Source of the DNA: Silene latifolia
Taxonomy: Eukaryota; Streptophyta; Magnoliopsida; Caryophyllales; Caryophyllaceae
Assembly: GCF_048544455.1 (NCBI RefSeq)
Contig: NC_133538.1
Coordinates: 256,418,491-256,482,490 of the forward strand
DNA: 64,000 nt
Direction of reading: 5' to 3'
The notes under the pieces are model-generated. The model was not told where the DNA came from. It made no database searches and saw nothing but the letters and a program-made list of their open reading frames with translations. Positions 21,985 through 32,870 of this stretch are shown here, in pieces. Within the stretch, counting starts at the first letter, position 1. The number at the start of each line of letters is the position of its first letter. The translations under genes were made by a program, and so were the position numbers.

Positions 21985-22540
21985 CCATATGAATGGGGGA
22001 AGGGAAAAGCGATGGTGGTCGAGAAAAAGAACACGGGGAAAGAACATGAGGTAGGGAGAGGCAGATGGAAGGATATTGACGATAAAAGAAATAAAATGAA
22101 TAGAGGAAGGGATGGGGAGGAGAAAGGAGACGATTATGGAGGGTTAGTATGAGGAAAAATGGGAGGAGTAGTAATATGAGAGCAAGTGGATGTGGAGGGG
22201 AAATTGAGTCTATTTTATAGTTGAATTTAGAGTTACATGTCACACAATTTTTAATAATGTTTCGTTGTAATTGTCAGAGAAACCGTAACGTAAATTATTA
22301 GGTACACAAATGCTTCCTCATATATCGGTAATGGTGACAAAAGGGAATGATAAAGAGAAATAGGGAGAAGGAAATGGGAAGGAACAAGCGACGTTGACAG
22401 AAGGGATCGGAATGATAAAGGGAAATGGGGAGATGAGGAGGAGGAGAAGAAGAAGAAGGGGATGTGAGAAGGGGAATGATAAAATAGACTCAAATTGAAG
22501 ATATGATGAAGAGGAGAAGGAGATATGAGAGGGGAGGAAA
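21985..22540 (+). repeat. Purine-rich (GGGAGA-type) tract
   Basis: Two long runs (about 21985-22200 and 22335-22540) are almost pure A/G on the plus strand with irregular GGAGAAGG and GGGAAATGGG words. They are split by the left arm of an inverted repeat. Long open frames on the minus strand here are an effect of this composition. Confidence 0.55.
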
Positions 22541-22987
22541 GAAAAACAATAACACAACTACTACTGATTTGTTATGAACTCATAAATGTAAGCATTTGTA
22601 ACAAATTATTTACAAAAAAACTTTCTCCTTCAATGATAGAACTTTCTACTTGTAAACTGCCGAGTAGCGGTAGTGAGCCTAAGTCATGTAGTTATTCCAT
22701 TCTACAGAAGTCTAAGGGAACATTTTATTAAAAAGAATTGATGTAGCATGTTTATTCTTTAACAATAAATTGAAAATAGTTCTTTCAAAAATCTTAGAAA
22801 TATTAAAGTCTATTGATTTTAAAACTACCTAAGATCAGATGAGGAAGACGAGTAGTTACACGGATTTGCTAATTTGTTACAAAGTATGAGAAAGCATTTG
22901 TGTACCTAATAATTTAGGTTACGATTTCTCTAACAATTACGACGAAACATTATTAGAAATTGCGTGACATGTAACTCTAAATTCAAC
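22220..22987. mobile_element. Inverted-repeat (foldback/MITE-like) element
   Basis: 103-bp arms at 22220-22322 and 22885-22987 are inverted copies about 90% alike (for example GTTGAATTTAGAGTTACATG at the outer end, TTAGGTACACAAATGCTT near the inner end). The 560-bp spacer is partly purine-rich. No clear target duplication is visible, so the class is unknown. Confidence 0.6.
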
Positions 22988-23270
22988 ATTAAAATTCAGC
23001 GTTTAGGGACTGCGTGCGCTATGACATGAAAAACGTACGCAACAACAAAAATGTGCAACCATATTCGTTGATTAGTGGTTACAAAAATTCTCATTTGTGA
23101 CAGGTGTGAACACACCACAAATTGTGACGACACAAATGTTACCACTTTAAGATAAAATGTAACCACCAAGGTACTATTACAAGCAAGCCGCATTGTAGTG
23201 GTTATGATTATGTTAATTCGAGTGAGATAAATTGTCTATGTTAATTGTGTTTATGTATTTTGAATTCATG
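22988..23270. other. Non-coding stretch
   Basis: Nothing supported here. The phrase ACATTTGT/ACAAATGT recurs around TTGTGACAGG and CACAAATTGTGACG, suggesting a decayed repeat. Confidence 0.3.
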
Positions 23271-23385
23271 AGGTATGATCAAGCTTATTTTGTTCAATTT
23301 TAGGAGGTTTTATTCGCTTTTAGGGTTGTTTGTATAAATCTTTCCAATTTTGAATGACTGATTTTGGCTTTTTGAAGGTATCTAC
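23271..23385 (+). repeat. Diverged direct copy of the 2571-2680 intron start
   Basis: AGGTATGATCAAGC, TTTTGTTC, GGAGGTTTTATTC, CTTTTAGGGTTGTTTGT and TGAATGACTGATTT occur in the same order as near 2.6 kb, about 80% identical. Confidence 0.65.
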
Positions 23386-25449
23386 TAGGAGACAAAAAGT
23401 ATGTCATGTTATTGGTAAGTCAAAGTGTCATGTGAGAAAAGATAGTAATCTTTGGTTTACTTTAACGTGCTTTAATTTACCTTAAATGTTGTCATTTACG
23501 AATCTACGGAAATGTAATTGAATTTAATGTATAAAGATGGTAATCTTAAATCTTCTCATCATAGACAAATGTACGCTTAGCTATATATTTTTCCCGTTTA
23601 GAACATCTACTATACTACATAATATGGTAACTAGGTGTTCCTTAGACATATGATGAGCTTAAAACTTGCCCAAATTGGGGTACCGAATATGCGCTAAGCT
23701 ATATATTTGCCTGAATTTGTAAGGTATGTCCTCTATCAAACTATTTTCAGGAATTTTTTTGATAATTAAGTACACACCACGATGTTTTATATACGACATT
23801 TATCAAAATTATATGTGTAAGCAATTAGTCACATTAAATTAATCGGAGTTGAACGACAACGTAAATCAATAGAATACCGTGCCCGATAGGGTGCGAACCA
23901 CTAACTAGTGAGTTTAAAAGAATGGAAATTTGTCAAAGAAAGAAGAAAAAAAATGTTTTTTTTTTAATAAATCGAAAAAAAAACCTATTTATTTTTAAGA
24001 ATTTTTGTATTGAAAAGATAATAAAAAAGGAAATATGACATACGAGATTTATATGCAAGTATCTAGTGTTTTATCTATTTTCTCATATGTGCAGGACTAT
24101 AGAGATGTCGAAATCTTTCCTATTAATTAAGGTGCACAATTTTTGGCCTATGTGAAACTAATTATTTTAAGAAAACTAAAAAAAATGACATCTAGGGACA
24201 CTTAACATGTACCGTGAGTTGTGACGAACATGTCAGACAAGAAATTATATGCATTCTTTTTATACCACGTATGAGACCCAAATACTAACAAAGGCTGTGT
24301 ACAATCTGCGAACTACCCATGCCTAAACTCTAGAATTTGATTAACAAAGTTACTGGTTGGTGCAAACATATGTTAATGCATGCCTATTCTACTACTATGT
24401 CCATGAATTAGTGATAATGATTATGACACACAAGATTGCGACACAAAAATAGGACTCAACAACGTATCAATGTTCTCTTAAAAAAAAAATTTACTACTCG
24501 TGGATACGTCGAAATTATTTTAGATGACTAATGAGTCTAGAATACAATTTCAAACAATCAATGTTAATATATATAAATTGTCCTAATCAAAGGTTTTACG
24601 AGAGCTATAGTTAGGTTTGTGGATAGGTAATTGGGGTACTCACAACATTAAAATACCTGAGGGTATCTCTCGCTTTTGTGCTCACCCAGTCGAATGGACC
24701 AAGCGAGTTGCCAAAACACGACGTCATGAGGTGGAAAATACGTGTAAGGCATAGTCGGTCGAATGGACCTTCTAAGTATACAAACCGATGGTGAATGAGG
24801 GTAGCTTAAATAGCGTAATATTGGCTTACGAGGAGCCTACGCCTTTTTTTTACGCAGCTGTAAGTTTGAACAAAACACAACCAACAATAAGCAGTTAATC
24901 TAGAGCAGAAAACAAAATACAACAATGTTATACCACACATAAATCAATTAAAATAATTAACTAAACTCATGGATAAGAACAAGAACAACATACCTCCATC
25001 GTTCACAACGAAAGTCAGAGAAATTAGTGGGCATCAACATGGAACCACTTTTAATGACGCAAGATGGATTTTGTTTAATTATCATGCAGACATGCACCAA
25101 ATATACGGTCCATTCTATGGAACATAAGACAAGCCAATTTCGTCAAAAATATAACCATATAAATAAATTTCAAGTCTTACCCTTTTATCAAGGGTTTAGT
25201 TCACATATCAAATAAAAATGATAAATATTCTCCAAAGGAGTCGCAACGGTGAGATCCTGAAAAAAAATCTTCTTTTGAAATAAGTAAATAATATGGAGTT
25301 CCTTTTGATCCCTGGTATGAGGACTGATCCGTCACTCCGGTCTAAACCAAAGATTGCGGATTTGGGGGTAAAGGTAGGATCAGGGAAGGTGTTAGGCACC
25401 CGGGCCGCCCATCAAACTGACGGCTTGTACTATTTATTCATAATATTAT
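23386..25449. other. Intergenic sequence, possibly decayed repeats
   Basis: No gene seen. The 80 bp before 25449 (GTGTTAGGCACCCGGG) look like part of an old Ogre/Tat-type sequence into which the next element inserted. This is tentative. Confidence 0.35.
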
Positions 25450-26071
25450 TGATGGGGCATATTCTGCACCGCTGACCAAGTCAACATATTCAGAAAGGTC
25501 AAAGATATCCACAGCAAGTCAACGACTTAGACGACCTAGCCGATGCGGCCCATCGGCCTGCCAACCTGGGTCCCGGCATGACAACCTGCCAGCCGGAACA
25601 CATACCCGCGTACTCATATCCAAGACCCCTCGGCGGTGAGTCACCGGGGCCCGCCGGCCAGCCATAGGTCCCTCGGCCGAGGGGTAGATCGATCTTTCCA
25701 CCGCTAGCCACTTGGCCACTTGGCCACTACGTGACAAAAGGTGAAGTCTATAAATACTCCTCAACCTTCATTGAGGAAAGGATCCAATCCAGAAATACAC
25801 AACTTAACCTAAATACACTATTCATCTGGTATAATCTTCCTTATCTCTCTACAATATATTCCTAGCCAATTAGCATACAACTTATACATCTAAGTTTACT
25901 GACTTGGGCGTCGGAGTGGGTACGCTTGGCTCAAAGCCAAGCCCTCAGTTCGTTCATTGTTGCAGGAGAGGCCGAGTGGAACGATTAAGGCCAAGGGAAA
26001 ATCCAACTCAAGACATTATTCAACAAGCCACGGGTGGTAACTATACTTGCTCTGGAATTACACCCGGAACA
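25450..26071 (+). repeat. Left LTR of the Tat/Retand-like element
   Basis: 622 bp. Its TATA box is TATAAATACTCC near 25750. It is GC-rich in the first 250 bp. Confidence 0.9.
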
Positions 26072-26073
26072 AT

Positions 26074-26091
26074 TGGCGCCGTCTGTGGGGA
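26074..26091 (+). other. Primer binding site (tRNA-Arg type)
   Basis: TGGCGCCGTCTGTGGGGA lies two bases after the left LTR. Confidence 0.75.
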
Positions 26092-26160
26092 AGCGCATAC
26101 TAAAAGCTAATAAAATCCCTTAAAAACACAAAACAAAAACCCACCCAAAAAGCTAAGAAG

Positions 26161-27480
26161 ATGTCGAAACAGCAAGAGGTGTTCGTAACCGACGAGCCCC
26201 TCCACCCAGATGATACCTTCAACAAGTTCGAGTCATCACGGCCCTCCACCGGCGGAGTAATCCAACCGGAGTTCGGGATGCCAATAACACACATGATCCG
26301 CTTCGCCACAACCAAGTCACCCTCATGGGACATGTGGTTGACGTGGCATTACTGAAGCAACTTCTGGACCTCATTGGTAGTACGTCGGCTCACACTGTCA
26401 CACCGACAAGAGCGGCGGAACCCGCACAGGAGACCAGGGCCCAGAATGTGACTCCAAGAGACTTGAATGGAGCACTAGAAGAAGTTGGCCCTATCAAAAC
26501 GCCGGAGGAGCCCAGAATGCAAGTGATGGACATAAGTCCTGACCGCACTCGCGGGAGGACAACGTCACCGCAGCAGCCACGAGGCCTGCCCCGGAGGAAT
26601 GAAAGAAGTCCGACTCACCAGAGCCGGAGAAGAAGAAGCCCGACTCGCCAGAGTCAGGGAAGAAGCCCTTCTCGCCACGGGGAGAAGAGCCGAACTAGGG
26701 ACGTGAGGAGCCGATCGCCGCGTGCCGTTCGACACGTGGTCAGACAGCCCCTCAGCGACTACGTCCTAGAAATCCCGGTGCCAACTAAGCTAAAGTTGCC
26801 ACCCATATCGTACTCAGGAGAAGGCGACCCATCCGACCACGCGGAGGCTTTCGAGTCCCACATGTCGGTATGGGAACAGCCTGATGAGGTCTGGTGCCGT
26901 GTCTTCCCAACGACCTTGCAGGGGATGGCACAAAGCTGGTACAAAGGACTCCCCGACGGATCGATATACGGGTATGGCGACCTGAGAGAAAGATTTTTGG
27001 CCCAGTATTCCTGCAATAAGAGGAGGGCCGTCGAAACATCAGACCTCCTGACTATCAGCGGGAGGGCGGCGAGACTCTCCGAAGCTATGTGAAGAGGTTC
27101 GACGCCAAGGTTCAGCAAGTTCGGGACCGAACAATGAGCTGGCCGCCTTCGCGCTGATGAAAGGTCTCCCAAGAGGGGACTTAAAAAATGAGCTCATCAA
27201 GTGCGGCGGCCAAAGATTAGACTCCGCCAGGAAGATGGCCGACCAAGCCATTAAGGTGGAGGACTACCACAAGACCTGGGTAGGCCCCAGCGAGGCCGAG
27301 CACTCAGAAAAGAAGAGCCGCCGGGAGGACAACCCGGATGAAAGACGCCGTGACAACAATGGGTCACGGTCCGATGAACGACGCCGTGAGAATAATAGGT
27401 CACGGTCTGATAAATCGCCAGAAACAGGACTCGGCGGGCGCGGTGGAGTTCGGGAACGTACCACCGGAGGCGGTATGATA
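26161..27480 (+). pseudogene. gag region of the Tat/Retand-like element, with RS-rich segment
   Basis: The region opens MSKQQEVFVTDEP. A segment dense in Arg-Ser pairs (RRRRSPTRQSQGRSPSRHG, about 26600-26740) resembles the RS domains of splicing factors. Next comes the conserved gypsy gag core (WCRVFPTTLQGMAQSWYKGL, YGDLRERFLAQYS), and then a second charged Arg/Asp/Glu region (DERRRDNNGSRSDERRREN). Gag would build the particle. Confidence 0.82.
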
Positions 27481-27489
27481 ATAAGACCC

Positions 27490-28256
27490 CTCTCGTTGTG
27501 TCGCCCGTGAAGTCTTCGCCCGAGCAAAACGAGGGCCAGAAGTGGGAGAGACCCCCCAAGCCGAAGAGTGACGGTGACACGAGCCAGTACTGTGAGTACC
27601 ACGGCCACACCGGCCATTTAACCAACGACTGCCGACATCTGAAGAATGCCATTGAAGAGCTGATCCGGAAGGGGAGCCTCGGCAAGTACGTCGCCAAAGG
27701 CCAAAAGACCGATGCCAGCAGTTCAGATAGGAAATCCGTCTTCGAACGGATAGGAGTGATCCACGTTGTCATCGGGGGTAATGAGAACGGAGGGTCCGCT
27801 CATGGGTACAAGCGGCACTTGAACGAACTATACCAGGCCATCAACTTTGTGCCCAGCACAGCGACCCCCGCTTCCAACATCCCCGATATGACTATTGGAA
27901 GGAAGGACTACGAGGGAGTCGTCTCTCCTCATAGCGACCCGCTTGTAGTCAATTTGGACATATCCAACCACCTGGTCAAGAGATGCCTGATTGACACGGG
28001 TGCCTACACGAACATCATGTTCAGGGAGTGCTTCCTCAGCCTCGGTCTGAAGGTCAAAGACTTAAGCCCCTGCACCAGTCCACTGTACAGCTTCTCTGGG
28101 GCCGGCCTAGTACCGCTCGGGTCAATCAGGCTGCCGATGATGTTCGGCCGAGGGAATGCGGCCAAAAATCTCCTAGCTGAGTTCGTGGTCATTGACGGCT
28201 CGTCCGCCTACAACGCCCTCATAGGCCGAGTCACCCTGAGCGAGGCCGACGCATGA
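27490..28256 (+). CDS. Zinc knuckle and aspartic protease of the Tat/Retand-like element
   Basis: CEYHGHTGHLTNDC is a CCHC-like knuckle near 27590. The protease follows with LIDTGAYTNIMF as the active-site motif (about 27990) and LPMMFG plus YNALIGR downstream. This is a retropepsin that would cut the polyprotein. Nothing resembling RT follows it. Confidence 0.82.
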
Positions 28257-28643
28257 TGTCCATCCGGCCCGACAACGATGTATGTCTCGGACCGGGGGAA
28301 GCGCATAAGCTCGTCTCCAAAGACGAGAATGACGAGGTGGTCAACGTCCAGATAGCTGCCAGAGGATGCAACATGCAATCCCTCAAAGTGGCAAAGAAAT
28401 CAGAGAAGGGGAAAAGCCCATCCTTACAACAGGAGGGCGACCTCATGGATGCAACTAGCGGCTGACTGGGAAGGTGAGCCCTTGATGAGCCATTAAAACG
28501 CTGGGAATCTCGGATGTAATTTTTGTAGCGGCGGAGGTGTCCAAACATTTTGTGGGCACCCCGACGCATGTTTTCATCTGAATAAAAATTGCCCAAGTCT
28601 TTCGTCGAAGAATTCGCTTTCCCCGCGGTCGCTAGAGAACAAA

Positions 28644-29275
28644 CAGACGCCGACTCACACTGTCATATCGACAAGAGCGGCAGTCTCCGTCAAGAAACAG
28701 GCACCGTCGCAGTCACTCCAAGTAGTAGACGCCACGGCCGTCACCCAAAGAGGTGCGACGCCGTCGCAGTCACTCCAAGTAGTAGACGCCACGGGAGTCT
28801 CCATCAAGAAGCAGGCACCGTCGCAGTCACTCCAAGTAGTACACGCCAGCGGCAATCACCCAAAGAGGTGTGACGCCGTCGCAATACTCCAAGTAGTAGA
28901 CGCCACGGAGTCTCCATCAAGAAGCAGTGCACCGTCGCAGATCACTCCAAGTAGTAGACGCCACGGCAGTCACCCCAGGAGGCGTGGCGCCGTCGCAGTC
29001 ACTCCAAGTAGTAGACGCCACGGCAGACGTCGGCTCACACTGTCATACCGACAAGAGCGGCAGTCACCATCAAGAAATAGGCGCCGTCGCAGTCACTCCA
29101 AGTAGTAGACGCCACGGCAGTCTCCATCAAGAAGCAGACGTCGGCTCACACTGTCATACCGACAAGAGCGGCAGTCTCCATCAAAAAGCAGACGCCACGG
29201 CTCACACGGTCATACCGACAAGAGCGGCATGCACCCTAAGGAAGCAGACACTGCGACGGTTATAACCAGCGCGGT
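28644..29275 (+). repeat. 57-bp minisatellite with dimeric higher-order pattern
   Basis: The word ACTCCAAGTAGTA begins at 28715, 28772, 28829, 28886, 28944, 29001 and 29095, giving a period of 57 bp and one longer 94-bp unit. Two unit types alternate, one with CACCCAAAGAGGTG and one with TCTCCATCAAGAAGCAG, making a 114-bp dimer. A third word, CGGCTCACACTGTCATACCG, is interspersed. Tat elements are known for such arrays near their 3' end. Confidence 0.85.
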
Positions 29276-29561
29276 TGATACTCGCTGAAACGATCAAAAT
29301 GCCTTGGAAGCGTTAACACAATTGAGACACGCACTCTAGACTGCCTCGGCCAAGCCGAGGCGGGAACAAAAGAGATACTCAATTAATAACGGAAGGAGAC
29401 AACCCAGACAAAGACGGAGACGCTAAAAGGACAGTCGAAGCTCAAATACTAGCGCAAGGAAAAGAAGTGAAGTAAAAACGAACTCTTATTAAATATATTC
29501 AACGAATTACAAGAAATTACAAGCATAAGCCAAAAGACAAAAGGTCACAGATATTATCTCC

Positions 29562-30683
29562 CTATGTCCGTTGTTGCTCGCCATCAGCAGCGGCAGCGGC
29601 ACTTTCTTCGATGGGTAACCCAGCAGCTCCCTTAGCAGCCTCAGCTTTAGCCTCGGCAGCCTCAGCCGCCTTTGCCCGCTTGGCTTCCTCCTGGGCCTCT
29701 TTAGCCTTTTCAGCCAGAGCTGCCTTCTCAGCGGCCGCCTCCTTCTCTGCCTTCGCCCTCACCGCCTCTTTAGCCTTCTCCGCCACGGCCTTCTCCTTGG
29801 CTTCGAGCTTGTCATCAAGCAGCTTGTCATATCTGTCCCACGGAAAGGAACCATCAAGAGGGAAGAGCTCCTCAATCACTTCCCTAGCAGCTCCTTCGGC
29901 TAAATCCCGGAATTCAGCACACATGTTAGGGAGCATGACGGTTTGGAGCATCTCAATGTCCTTCTCCTTTTGCCTAATGACGGCATCTCTGATCCGAACC
30001 ACCTCCGCCTGGGCCTTAAACAGGTCCCTGGATTCATTCCTCTGCTGGAGGTAGAGGTCGGCGTGCCTCTGAACAAGTGTACACTTCCCCAGCAGCTTAG
30101 CAGCTTCGGCTGCCGCAGCCTCGGCCTTGGCTCTCTCAGCAAGGACCTCCTTTTCAACGTCCTGCCTAAGTTTTCTTTCAGCCAAGAGCGCCCTCTCAGC
30201 ATCCCCCCTAAGCCTCTGCTCATTGAGAAGATCCTGCTTTGCCTTCGCGGCCACCTTCTTAGTGGCATTAAGCTCAAAAGCGGATTGAGCCAAGGCCTTC
30301 TCCTGCTCTACGATACGAGCACCGGTAAGACCGTTCCACCTCGCCAGCTCCTTGATAAGCTCCGTGCCTTCATCTATGAGCTGGGAGAAGGAAACCTTCT
30401 GGGATGAGGAAACAGTGGTGACATTTTGATCACCGGCCTGTAGCTGGGAGAGGGAAACCTTCTGGGATGAAGGGACAGTGGTGACATTCTGATCATCGGC
30501 CTGAAGCTGGGAGAGGAAAACCTTCTGGGATGGAGAGTTCACGGTGACGTGTTGATCACCAGCCCGCACAGAACTCCCCTCCACTTGCTGCCCAACAGGA
30601 GCGGCGGACGACTGCGGCCGATCTACAAAATTTAAAGTAAGCATAAGTATCGACATACGCAGACATGCCGAAGAGCCTGTCAC
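29562..30683 (-). CDS. Antisense coiled-coil protein of the Tat/Retand-like element
   Basis: A long open frame on the minus strand. Its N-terminal part has two or three near-identical repeats of about 21 residues (LQAGDQNVTTVSSSQKVSLS). The middle and C-terminus are Ala/Glu/Lys-rich with strong coiled-coil character (AKEAVRAKAEKEAAAEKAAL). No enzymatic motif is seen. It follows the transposase_28-like part of the same antisense unit and probably shares a spliced transcript with it. Role unknown; possibly structural. Confidence 0.65.
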   Translation of the reverse strand: MTGSSACLRMSILMLTLNFVDRPQSSAAPVGQQVEGSSVRAGDQHVTVNSPSQKVFLSQLQADDQNVTTVPSSQKVSLSQLQAGDQNVTTVSSSQKVSFSQLIDEGTELIKELARWNGLTGARIVEQEKALAQSAFELNATKKVAAKAKQDLLNEQRLRGDAERALLAERKLRQDVEKEVLAERAKAEAAAAEAAKLLGKCTLVQRHADLYLQQRNESRDLFKAQAEVVRIRDAVIRQKEKDIEMLQTVMLPNMCAEFRDLAEGAAREVIEELFPLDGSFPWDRYDKLLDDKLEAKEKAVAEKAKEAVRAKAEKEAAAEKAALAEKAKEAQEEAKRAKAAEAAEAKAEAAKGAAGLPIEESAAAAADGEQQRT

Positions 30684-31260
30684 AGGCAGCGCCTAAGGAA
30701 CCGGCTAAATCTGAAGCCACAGAAAGAACAATACCGTGCTTGGCCTTCTTGGCCGAAACGCGCGTCTCCTCGTCAGCAGCAGAATCAACGGTCGCGGTAA
30801 AGGCCGTCTGCTTTCTTTTACGGACAAGGGGCGACCCCTCCTCCTCGTCGGAGTCATCCCCGTTGGAGATACAAACAATCTCCACCGTCTTCTTCTGAAC
30901 AGGGGGGATGGAAGGCGGAGCCGATGTCGACGCCACCACCGCCGAGGACTTCGTTTTTCGCGTGTGGCGCGGCACGTTACTAACAACCTTCGTCTGGGTC
31001 TCCACCGCACTCAAGCTTTTCAGCCGCTGCTCTATGAGATCGGTCGGCGACCTCCTGCGGTCATTGGGGAGAGCTTTGGGATGTAAGTTAGCAACGGTCT
31101 TATCTTTGTTCGATCCCATTCTCGGAGGATATCCTCGAGCATGTGTCCGGTCCAAAATGGCTGCGAAGGAAACGAAGCAAGAGTTAAGTAGAAGAAATAA
31201 ATCAAAGTTCAAAGACACAATGAGAACGGTGATGGGCCTCACACCGACCCCACTCACCCT
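30640..31260 (-). CDS. Middle part of the antisense gene, basic/Ser-rich
   Basis: Reads GSNKDKTVANLHPKALPNDR, then RQTRKTKSSAVV-like basic stretches, then the acidic patch SNGDDSDEEEG followed by VRKRKQT, a nuclear-signal-like cluster. It looks like a linker exon between the conserved N-terminal part and the coiled coil. Confidence 0.5.
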
Positions 31261-31359
31261 GCGCTAGGGCCGGTATGAGGCCGACATGGCAAAGCGGCTC
31301 ATCCTGTAGAATGATCTGCGTCGGAGGAATCCATCTTTTCGGCAGCCCACCCTTGTCTA

Positions 31360-32177
31360 CCTCAAAAGCCGCATTGCCGGCCTCTCGTCCTCCGAGAGAA
31401 GAACCTGCCAAGCATCCATTTTGAGTTTCTTCCGGAGACCCATCCGTCATGCTCCGCCTTAGTCTCACACCGCAAGTTAACTTGATCCGAAAGGAGCAGG
31501 CGGCGGATAGTCGTCCGGCACCTTAACGTACACCCACCGACCCCGCGGCCCTTGCAAGAGGAAAGTTTGTCGCGAGAGACATAACCCTTCTCCGTGTGCA
31601 CACTGTGCCAACCGGCGCGGCCGGAGAATGACGGCTGGAGGTAATGAAGTCGGCGAAATAAGTTCACCGTTGGGGCCTCCCCCTTGAAGAGACAAAGCCA
31701 GACAAACCCGATTATGGTCCTCATAGCCAACGGGTGCAATTGGGCAACGGCGACGTTCATGGCCTTAAGGATGGCCACAACATACCCATTCAGCGGAAAC
31801 CGGAGCCCGTACTCCAAATGTCGCATATATACGCCAGTGTGGCCCGGTGGAGGGCAACAGACGGCCTGGCCCTCCTCGGGGATAACAATCTTGTATCCCC
31901 TGCCGAAGAAGAAGTGGCCCTCGAAAAAATTCTCACCGGAAGAGCTGGCCAACTTATGGGTCCAAACTCGGTCAACGCGTGCCTTACAGGCGAGGCCGTG
32001 ATCCATAACGTGCCGCCTCACGGTATTTGGACGAGCCTCCTCAGCATCATCACCAAAATCGTCCGCGTCATCATCGACATCAGAATCATCCTCCCATTCC
32101 TCCAGAATCCGAGGATCGACTTCGGGAGAAGGAGACCTAGGGCCCGGCTTACTAGGCCCGGCGTCGGCAGAAGACAT
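31360..32177 (-). pseudogene. Antisense gene N-terminal part (putative gypsy-type 'Transposase_28' family)
   Basis: Starts MSSADAGPSKPG with an acidic region (EEWEDDSDVDDDADDFGDD), then the conserved segment HLEYGLRFPLNGYVVAILKA and MRTIIGFVWLCLF typical of the plant family annotated as putative gypsy-type transposon protein (Pfam PF04195, named from memory). Function is unknown. It is read from the opposite strand to gag, from its own promoter just inside the 3' LTR, as in Retand-type elements. Confidence 0.7.
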
Positions 32178-32350
32178 GTTTACAATGAACTTACAAAATT
32201 AAAAATTGGAAAGTTTGTTTGTTTACCTTGAAGAAAACGCTCGCCGGAGTAACAACTCTGGAAATTAGAAGACAAAGAAACCCTTGGAAGTTTAGAGAGA
32301 AGGAAATTTTGGAGAATGAAATTGGTGGCCAATTTTTCGGAGCAATTACC

Positions 32351-32360
32351 CTATTTATAG
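32351..32360 (-). promoter_or_regulatory. TATA box of the antisense gene
   Basis: The minus strand reads CTATAAATAG, about 175 bp before the ATG at 32177, with a CT-rich leader between. Confidence 0.65.
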
Positions 32361-32385
32361 GGAAAAGCCCATGAAGCAGGGCCAA

Positions 32386-32870
32386 TCAGCGAACAGCCCA
32401 TGAAGCGTCAACCAATCAGCGTGCAGACACGTGTCGAACATGCAACCACGGGATGTCAATCGTTGCAACAGTTGAGTGTCAATCAATGCAACAATGACCA
32501 AGCGTCTTCCACACGCCTATTCATATCTCATTGCCTATTCACCTTCCTCAACAAATTCCCAAGCATACGTTCTCCGGCCACATGATCAACCAAGCTAGAC
32601 AATAGCGCCGGCCGGGGGCAATCAAAAACTACCTAAGCACTCTCAAACCCGGTCTCGACCGGCGTCGTCCTTTTTTTTCCACATCGGATGCCCAATACAC
32701 ATCCATGTGGAGGGGGATATGGTACGGCCTAAGAAAGACCAGGCAGAGGCAAAAGAAGCCGCCGCGAAGAAGCCGATCTGAGAAAATTTTCTACAAACTA
32801 CTTGCGCAGAATATACGCTCGGACGTACATCGAAGCCCATACCACGGCATAGACTACGCTGGGGGCAAAT
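32386..32870. other. 3' non-coding part of the Tat/Retand-like element
   Basis: Contains repeated ATCA(A)CGCAAC/ATGCAACAA words and ends in the purine-rich primer tract GCTGGGGGCAAAT. No gene seen. Confidence 0.5.

Noticed and set aside
21977-22557. Phe/Ser/Leu/Pro-rich minus-strand frames
   Set aside because: Complement of a purine-rich tract; composition artefact.
28644-29275. Open frames across the minisatellite (Ser/Arg/His-rich proteins)
   Set aside because: The frames follow the repeat composition and change frame with unit length; not genes.
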